Of a stretch of DNA of 40,297 nt, positions 34,941 through 40,297 are shown one piece after another. Under the pieces are notes generated by a model. It saw nothing but the letters and a program-made list of their open reading frames with translations, was not told where the DNA came from and did not search any database. Each line of letters begins with the position of its first letter. Within the stretch, counting starts at the first letter, position 1. Position numbers and translations under genes: made by a program. Location: positions 1 through 40,297 of the forward strand of contig DJWN01000015.1 of the NCBI GenBank assembly GCA_002440975.1, in the 5' to 3' direction. Origin of the DNA: Bacteroidales bacterium UBA6229. Lineage in GTDB: Bacteria; Bacteroidota; Bacteroidia; Bacteroidales; F082.

Positions 34941-35384
34941 ATGAAAAAAGAGCTTGCTTATCTTTTGCTGCTACTGGCTTTTGCTGGATTATCTTCCTGC
35001 AAAAGCAAACAAAGAATAGCCCAAACAACATCTCAGGCAGATATAAGGCTGCATGACATTTGGGTTTTAGACGAAATAGATAATCAAAAGCTTGATAGAG
35101 ATTCGTTTTCAAGGGGTTTGCCTCAGTTGGAAATTTTTGTGGAGGAAAAACGAATTGGTGGTCATGACGGCTGCAACGAAATTCGTGGAGGCGTTGAAAC
35201 ATCAGGAGATTTAATTCGTTTTAGCAGCCTGGCAAGTGCCAGGATGGATTGCCCCAAGATGCAGGCAACTGACAATTTTCGGAACCTTCTTGATCAGAAA
35301 GAATATCATTTTATCATTAAAAGCAACAGGTTGATTTTTACTTCTGGCAACGAAACCTCTCTTATTTTCAAAAAGATTGATTAA
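34941..35384 (+). CDS. META-domain lipoprotein (HslJ-like)
   Basis: A 147-residue lipoprotein with lipobox AGLSSC (Cys near residue 21) and one META domain, seen in IWVLDEIDNQKL, GHDGCNEIRGGV and MDCPKMQATDNFRNLL. META proteins include HslJ and often concern stress or envelope maintenance; the exact role is unknown. Residue Cys-x3-... pairs (GCNEI and DCPK) suggest a disulfide. It follows the giant protease gene after four bases and may be co-transcribed. ATG at 34941 is preferred to a start at 34908 inside the protease gene because the signal peptide begins there. Confidence 0.85.
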   Translation: MKKELAYLLLLLAFAGLSSCKSKQRIAQTTSQADIRLHDIWVLDEIDNQKLDRDSFSRGLPQLEIFVEEKRIGGHDGCNEIRGGVETSGDLIRFSSLASARMDCPKMQATDNFRNLLDQKEYHFIIKSNRLIFTSGNETSLIFKKID

Positions 35385-35443
35385 AAACGATTCAGCAATA
35401 TTCGGTTGAGGTTTTCGTTCAGCATATAATATTTTTAAAACAG

Positions 35444-35451
35444 TATCTTCG
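35444..35451 (+). promoter_or_regulatory. -7 box for DUF3108 gene
   Basis: TATCTTCG, the same variant as upstream of exonuclease III, lies 33 bases before an in-frame ATG at 35485 and 78 before the chosen ATG at 35530. Confidence 0.4.
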
Positions 35452-35529
35452 CATTTATTTCAAAATGACTACTAGTTTCACTTTATGAATCAATCCTTTG
35501 TCGCCCCAATTTTTCAAAAGAGTTTTGTA

Positions 35530-36327
35530 ATGAAGATCCTGCTTTTCATTGCCTGGCTTGTCTTTTCTGTTCCGGTTCATGCCCAGCTGAGGCAGTATCC
35601 GAACAACGCATTTGGAGAGGACGAACTTACACGCTATAGCGTTTATTACAGTTCAATGCTTACAGGCAATGTGGTGGCTGGTGAGGCCACAATTACCGTA
35701 AAATCACATCGCAAGAAATTTTTCGATCGGGAGGTTTGGCATATTGTGGGCGAAGGAAAAAGCAAAGGGGCTTTCAATTGGTTCTATAAAGTACGCGATC
35801 GCTTCGAATCCTATGTGGATAAAGAAGCTTTGGTGCCCTATCTGTTTGTGCGCCGTACGCGAGAAGGGGGTTATGTAAAGGATGACGATGTGTATTTTTA
35901 TCATAACGAAGGCAAAGCAGTGAGCAGGACAGCTACCAAAGCCGTCCCTGAAAATATCCAGGATTTTGTTTCGGCCTTGTTTTTTATGCGAACCTTAAGC
36001 TTAAACGACTTTGATGCCGACAGTAATTATTATGTGGATTTTTTTCTGGATGATTCGGTTTATGTGAGCAAGGTGAAATACAAAGGCACCGAATACATCA
36101 AAACTTCGCTGGGAACATTCAAATGCCTGAAATTTGCCCCTATGATGGCCACCGGTAATGTGTTTGCCGATGCCTACCCACTGTTTGTCTGGGTAACAGA
36201 CGACGAAAATCATCTGCCCATTCTGGCCGAAGCAGCGGTGATAGTTGGAAGCGTGAAAATGGAACTGATAGAGTATCAAAACCTTAAACATCCAATACGT
36301 GCCCAGATTGTCCGAAAGGAAGACTAA
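35530..36327 (+). CDS. DUF3108-family periplasmic protein
   Basis: A 265-residue exported protein with a signal peptide (LLFIAWLVFSVPVHAQ, about residues 3-18). Family features of DUF3108 are YSVYYSSMLTGNVVAGEATI, GKSKGAFNWFYKVRDRFESYVD near residue 80, VPYLFVRRTREGG and FKCLKFAPMMATGNVFAD near 210. The fold is a periplasmic beta structure of unknown function. An in-frame ATG at 35485 would add 15 residues ahead of the signal peptide, so 35530 is chosen. It is a single gene before gatE. Confidence 0.82.
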   Translation: MKILLFIAWLVFSVPVHAQLRQYPNNAFGEDELTRYSVYYSSMLTGNVVAGEATITVKSHRKKFFDREVWHIVGEGKSKGAFNWFYKVRDRFESYVDKEALVPYLFVRRTREGGYVKDDDVYFYHNEGKAVSRTATKAVPENIQDFVSALFFMRTLSLNDFDADSNYYVDFFLDDSVYVSKVKYKGTEYIKTSLGTFKCLKFAPMMATGNVFADAYPLFVWVTDDENHLPILAEAAVIVGSVKMELIEYQNLKHPIRAQIVRKED

Positions 36328-36501
36328 GCTTTCTGTTAATCCATCAAATTACCAGGTTTAAGAACTCAATGGTATTCCTTTTCTGGTTCACGTCAAATAA
36401 ATCCGGTCAGGCACTATTTAGAATCAATTTATCGTGATACCAAGCAAAAAATCTGCTACTTTTACGGGTTTCAAAACCGTTTCAGCAAAGCTTAGCACGA
36501 T

Positions 36502-38466
36502 ATGATCAAACCTTTTGATGCCAAAGCCCATTACGAGCAAACCCGCCAGCAGGCTGGTTATGTGCCGCGTAAAAAGGCAACGCAGCAAACCTACGACCGC
36601 ATTGGATTTATGTCGGGTCTGGAGGTTCACCAACAGCTGCTTACCGATAAAAAATTGTTCTGCCATTGTCCGGCAGGTGTTTTCAACCACAGCAACGATT
36701 ACGATGCCGAAATCATCAGGCATATGCGTCCCACCCTCAGCGAACTGGGCGAATACGATGGCACTGCCCTGATGGAATTTAAAACGCGAAAAGAAATCGT
36801 GTATCGCATCAAAAATCCCACTGCTTGTACCTATGAAGTGGACGACACGCCTCCTTTCCCGATTAACAGACAGGCGTTGGATATAGCAATAGAAATTTCC
36901 CTGTTATCGAAGCTCAACGTTGTTGGAGAGGTGCACATCACCCGAAAGCAATATTTAGATGGCAGCATCCCAACGGGTTTTCAGCGGACGGCAATCATCG
37001 GTGTTGAAGGCGAAATTCCGCTGCCACACAAAAAGATCCGGCTGATACAATTGAGTATCGAAGAAGATTCTTGCCGCGAGATTTCGGATATTGGTCATAC
37101 ACGTGTGTATAAGACCGACCGGCTGGGTATGCCACTCATCGAAACGGTAACCTATCCAGAATGTATGAATCCCGATGAGGTGAAACAGGCCTGCGACTAT
37201 ATCCGCTTTCTGAATCGCAGCACAGCTAAGGTACGCACTGGAATGGGTGCCGGCCGGCAGGATGTGAATGTGAGCTGCAAAGGCGGCACGCGTGTGGAGA
37301 TAAAAGGGGTGGCACATACCAAATGGATTCCAGAGCTCACCCATAATGAAGCTTTCAGGCAATGGTCACTTTTGCTTTTGCGCGATCAGCTCTTGAAGCA
37401 GATTGAAGAACCCAAAAGCTGGAAAATCAAAAATAAAAGCATTTTAGCGGCTGATATTCCTGAAGCAATTGAACTGATTCGCCATGCCGAAGCAAACGGA
37501 AATTGGTTTCAACTGATTTGTTTGCCCGGATTCAAAGGGGCATTAGCGCATTTTACTCAACCCGGACAAAGCTTTGCGAATGAGCTAAGCGACAGACTGA
37601 AGGTGATTGCCTGCATCGAAAGGCCGCATTTGTTGCATAACGAGATGACTGAGCCAGGGCTGACATATGAAAGCTGGCAAAAACTTGGTGCCATGGTTAA
37701 GGCCGACCAAGATGATGCTTTGCTGCTGATTTGGGGTCCGGAAGAAGATATTGCAACAGCACTCGAAACCGTTGAAGAACGCTGCAAAATGGCTTTGGAA
37801 GGTATTCCGCAGGAGACCAGAAAATCGCTTCCTGATGGCACTACCATTTTCGAAAGGGTGCTGCCCGGAGCAGACCGCATGTATCCCGATACCGACAGCG
37901 CACCAATTCCATTGGAAGATGCTCAAATTGAAAAATTGCGCAGCCAGCTTCCCGAAGAGGTGATCGATCATTATCACCAACTCCAGGCATGGGGAGTGCC
38001 GGAAGATACCTACACCTATATCTTTTCAAAGAATTTGTTTCCGCTGATTCGCGATCTGACGGAAAAATTGCAAGTGCCTGCAAGATATGCCGGAACTTTT
38101 GTTGGGCATACCTTGAAACATGCGATGGGTCAGCATAAAAACAGTGCTTTTAAATACCGCACCGTTTATCATTTGTTTGATTTCCTCAAGCAGAAGGGAT
38201 TGGAATACCGGCTGGCTGAAAAGATGATTTACGAATTGGCAGCTCATCCACGCATGGAGTTTGAATCGGTACTCAACAGCATGAAGTTCAAAAGCCTTCC
38301 GGAAGCGGAAATTATTTCAAAGTTGCCTTTTATTGCCGGGAAATTTGATCCTAAAAAGAAAGGAAAACCCGAAGATAGATTCAATTGGATCATGGGACAA
38401 CTCAGAAAGCTTGCAACAGGAAATATCAATTTAACAGAATTGGCAAAAACAGTAAAATCACTTTAG
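36502..38466 (+). CDS. gatE: Archaeal-type Glu-tRNA(Gln) amidotransferase subunit E
   Basis: A 654-residue protein matching GatE, the amidotransferase/kinase subunit of the GatDE enzyme that turns Glu-tRNA(Gln) into Gln-tRNA(Gln). It has GLEVHQQL near residue 40, SIEEDSCRE and GMPLIETVTYPE near 205-225, GRQDVNVSCKGGTRVEIKGV near 252, then a GAD-like insertion (about 300-445) ending in LPDGTTIFERVLPGADRMYP, and a helical tail of about 150 residues. The GAD insertion separates GatE from bacterial GatB. The length is that of archaeal GatE (about 600-640). It is followed by gatD after one base. GatDE is known from archaea, so its place beside T9SS genes is unusual. Confidence 0.92.
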   Translation: MIKPFDAKAHYEQTRQQAGYVPRKKATQQTYDRIGFMSGLEVHQQLLTDKKLFCHCPAGVFNHSNDYDAEIIRHMRPTLSELGEYDGTALMEFKTRKEIVYRIKNPTACTYEVDDTPPFPINRQALDIAIEISLLSKLNVVGEVHITRKQYLDGSIPTGFQRTAIIGVEGEIPLPHKKIRLIQLSIEEDSCREISDIGHTRVYKTDRLGMPLIETVTYPECMNPDEVKQACDYIRFLNRSTAKVRTGMGAGRQDVNVSCKGGTRVEIKGVAHTKWIPELTHNEAFRQWSLLLLRDQLLKQIEEPKSWKIKNKSILAADIPEAIELIRHAEANGNWFQLICLPGFKGALAHFTQPGQSFANELSDRLKVIACIERPHLLHNEMTEPGLTYESWQKLGAMVKADQDDALLLIWGPEEDIATALETVEERCKMALEGIPQETRKSLPDGTTIFERVLPGADRMYPDTDSAPIPLEDAQIEKLRSQLPEEVIDHYHQLQAWGVPEDTYTYIFSKNLFPLIRDLTEKLQVPARYAGTFVGHTLKHAMGQHKNSAFKYRTVYHLFDFLKQKGLEYRLAEKMIYELAAHPRMEFESVLNSMKFKSLPEAEIISKLPFIAGKFDPKKKGKPEDRFNWIMGQLRKLATGNINLTELAKTVKSL

Positions 38467-38467
38467 C

Positions 38468-39853
38468 ATGAGCGAAGATATTTTTCAAGGATATAAAGGT
38501 GCAGCACTGGAGTTGCTCAAAAAATACAATACACGCGTCTGGGGACAAGCTACCATAGAAACCAGCAGAGGAACTTTTGAAGGAACGGTTTTACCAAGAT
38601 CCGAAAATGATGATGACCAGCATATCGTTTTAAAAATCGTTACCGGCTACAACATTGGTATCGACGTGAAGACCGTTAATACCATGAAGGAAACGGGTTA
38701 CAAAAAGGCTAACTATAAAATTCCGGAAAAGGAATTTCCTGTCACGCCCGGCTTACCCAAAGTGAAGCTTTTTGGCACAGGAGGAACCATTGCATCGCGT
38801 CTCGATTATCGCACCGGAGCAGTGATTCCGGCCTTTTCGCCCGGTGAACTTTATGGTGCTGTTCCGGAGCTGGCCGACATCTGCAACCTGGAAACAGAAA
38901 AACTATTTGCCGTTTTCAGTGAAAATATGGGACCAAAGCAATACATCGCTTTGGCTAAAGCCATTGGGCACGAGATCGAAAATGGCATCGACGGTATTGT
39001 GATTGGCCATGGAACTGACACTTTGCATCATACCGGAGCCGCACTTACTTTTATGTGTCAGAATTTGCCTGTGCCAGTGGTGCTGGTTGGTTCGCAGCGA
39101 TCAAGCGACAGGCCCAGCTCCGATGCTGCCCTCAATCTGATGCACGCCATGAAGGCTGCCGGACAATCGGATATTGCCGAGGTGATGGTGTGTATGTTTG
39201 GCCCCACTTCAGATGAATACGGCTTGCTGCACAAAGGCACACGCGTTCGCAAAATGCACTCGAGTTATCGCTCCACTTTCCGCACCATTGGCGACACCCC
39301 GCTGGCTATGATCAACCGCAAAGAAATTACCCCCATCCATAAGACCTTTAACAAACGCCGGCAGGACAAAAATGTGGTAATCAAACCCTATTTCAGCGAT
39401 AAAGTGACGATGCTTTATTATTATCCCGGCATGAAACCCGATACGCTGGATGCATTGGTAGATGCTGGTTACAAAGGGATTATTATCATTGGTACAGGCC
39501 TTGGTCATGTGAATAAGGAATTGTATCCGGCCATCGAAAGGGCACATGCCAAAGGCGTTCATATGTTTATGACTTTACAAACTATTTGGGGTTATGTGCA
39601 TATGTTTGTTTATGATACGGGACGCGATATGATGGCCAAAGGAATTATTCCGGCAGGAAATATGCTGCCCGAGGTTGCTTTTATCAAGCTGGGCTGGGTT
39701 TTAGGTCAAACCGACGATCCGGAAGAAGTGAAACGCCTGATGCTAACGCCGGTAAATGACGAAATCACAGAACGTGAACCCTATAACGGCTACCTTGTTT
39801 ATCAGGGTGGAGTGCCCGAAGTGGAAGCCTTTATCCGAAAGGTGCATAAATAG
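38468..39853 (+). CDS. gatD: Archaeal-type Glu-tRNA(Gln) amidotransferase subunit D
   Basis: A 461-residue asparaginase-like protein matching GatD, which hydrolyses glutamine and passes ammonia to GatE. The first 90 residues form the GatD-specific tudor-like domain (FEGTVLPRSENDDDQHIVLK, GYNIGI). The asparaginase domain has TGGTIAS (Thr107), GHGTDTL (Thr183, Asp184), SQRSSDRPSSDAALNL and GTRVRKMHSSY with the likely Lys, all intact. Ordinary asparaginases lack the N-terminal domain and the QRSSDRPSSD motif. The length is typical for archaeal GatD (about 440). It is one base downstream of gatE and forms a two-gene operon; the pair should give a complete enzyme. Confidence 0.92.
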   Translation: MSEDIFQGYKGAALELLKKYNTRVWGQATIETSRGTFEGTVLPRSENDDDQHIVLKIVTGYNIGIDVKTVNTMKETGYKKANYKIPEKEFPVTPGLPKVKLFGTGGTIASRLDYRTGAVIPAFSPGELYGAVPELADICNLETEKLFAVFSENMGPKQYIALAKAIGHEIENGIDGIVIGHGTDTLHHTGAALTFMCQNLPVPVVLVGSQRSSDRPSSDAALNLMHAMKAAGQSDIAEVMVCMFGPTSDEYGLLHKGTRVRKMHSSYRSTFRTIGDTPLAMINRKEITPIHKTFNKRRQDKNVVIKPYFSDKVTMLYYYPGMKPDTLDALVDAGYKGIIIIGTGLGHVNKELYPAIERAHAKGVHMFMTLQTIWGYVHMFVYDTGRDMMAKGIIPAGNMLPEVAFIKLGWVLGQTDDPEEVKRLMLTPVNDEITEREPYNGYLVYQGGVPEVEAFIRKVHK

Positions 39854-40027
39854 GTTTCAGGATTTGTATGGTTTATTGGAATCGAGAAGGTAGAAACGTT
39901 TGTCTTTAACGATATTTTAATTTGTTAAAAGTGTGTTGTTTGGGTGAAATAACAGACACTTTGCTAAGATTATGTTTGTGTGAAGAGAATCAGCTATTCG
40001 ATGCGTGAATATTTATAGTATTTTGAA

Positions 40028-40297
40028 TCAAACTATGCATTTCAAATCTTGCATGCCAATAATTGCCATTATCTCAACCATATTCTTGTTAATTCTGTAA
40101 TAAATTGTATCAGAGCCACAAGGGCACCTTCTGTAGCCCGATTGTATGTAATCAACAGCTTCAAAGGAAAATGGCCTTTGAGCAATGATTTCGAAACAAT
40201 CAAAAAATGATTCAAAGTATTTGTCTGCCTGCACAACACCAAATGTTTTTACGCCATAATGATGGATGCGAATTAAGTCTTCTTTTGCAGCATTACT
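40028..40297 (-). CDS. ParE-family toxin, N-terminus cut by window edge
   Basis: The frame runs from the window end to a stop at 40028-40030 and gives at least 89 residues. It reads AAKEDLIRIHHYGVKTFG, then ADKYFESFFDCFEIIAQRP, and ends with YRRCPCGSDTIYYRI and NMVEIMAIIG, the classic ParE pattern with the Arg pair and Gly-Ser turn. ParE toxins poison DNA gyrase and are paired with an antitoxin encoded just upstream, here beyond the edge. A GTG at 40234 could be mistaken for the start, but homology extends further left. No partner can be seen. Confidence 0.8.
   Translation of the reverse strand, partial: SNAAKEDLIRIHHYGVKTFGVVQADKYFESFFDCFEIIAQRPFSFEAVDYIQSGYRRCPCGSDTIYYRINKNMVEIMAIIGMQDLKCIV

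Noticed and set aside
36328..36501. Search for a tRNA or riboswitch before gatE
   Set aside because: No cloverleaf arms or conserved aptamer sequence were visible in the 174 bases.

Overview
The window looks like a piece of a Bacteroidota chromosome, probably Bacteroidales or Marinilabiliales-like. Reasons: at least three proteins end in type IX secretion (Por) sorting domains, the porin carries a carboxypeptidase-regulatory N-terminal domain, many genes are preceded by TAnnTTTG-type -7 boxes instead of Shine-Dalgarno sites, and base composition is moderate apart from one AT-rich island. No tRNA, rRNA, CRISPR array or intact insertion sequence was seen.

Layout. 1-663: a REP-like palindrome, a small CPxC thioredoxin-like protein and an ArsR repressor with an obvious operator. 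870-2778: two pirin genes, the first interrupted by a short frame-shifted patch. 2998-4170: a tandem adenylate kinase whose second half has lost its catalytic residues. 4185-8469: a T9SS-exported protein, an unknown membrane protein and a DASS/SLC13 anion permease. 8512-9678: a CYTH enzyme and a second, divergent CYTH-like protein, bounded by hairpin terminators. 9793-15877: a phosphate operon reading right to left (DUF47/PhoU-like, Pit permease fused to a LuxR-type HTH, OprO/P-like porin, lipoprotein with four lamin-tail domains). 15878-17177: a decayed intergenic zone with a universal-stress-protein remnant and a broken response-regulator receiver remnant. 17188-25221: ClC transporter, exonuclease III, AcpS, a large hybrid histidine kinase, PabC and PabB. 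25323-26606: secreted EEP-fold nuclease. 26637-29765: lipoate genes lipA and lipB with a two-gene BglII-like restriction-modification system lodged between them. 29860-36327: GNAT, a giant secreted papain-like protease, a META lipoprotein and a DUF3108 protein. 36502-39853: gatE and gatD, the archaeal-type Glu-tRNA(Gln) amidotransferase. 40028-40297: a ParE-like toxin running off the end.

The strongest candidates for something unusual are the archaeal-type GatDE pair in a Bacteroidota context, the phosphate permease fused to a DNA-binding domain (a possible transporter that also senses and regulates), the restriction-modification insertion that is translationally coupled to lipB, and the adenylate kinase with a built-in pseudokinase half. 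Several smaller relics and operators were found by reading between the genes.

All family assignments come from reading motifs by eye; no database search was run.
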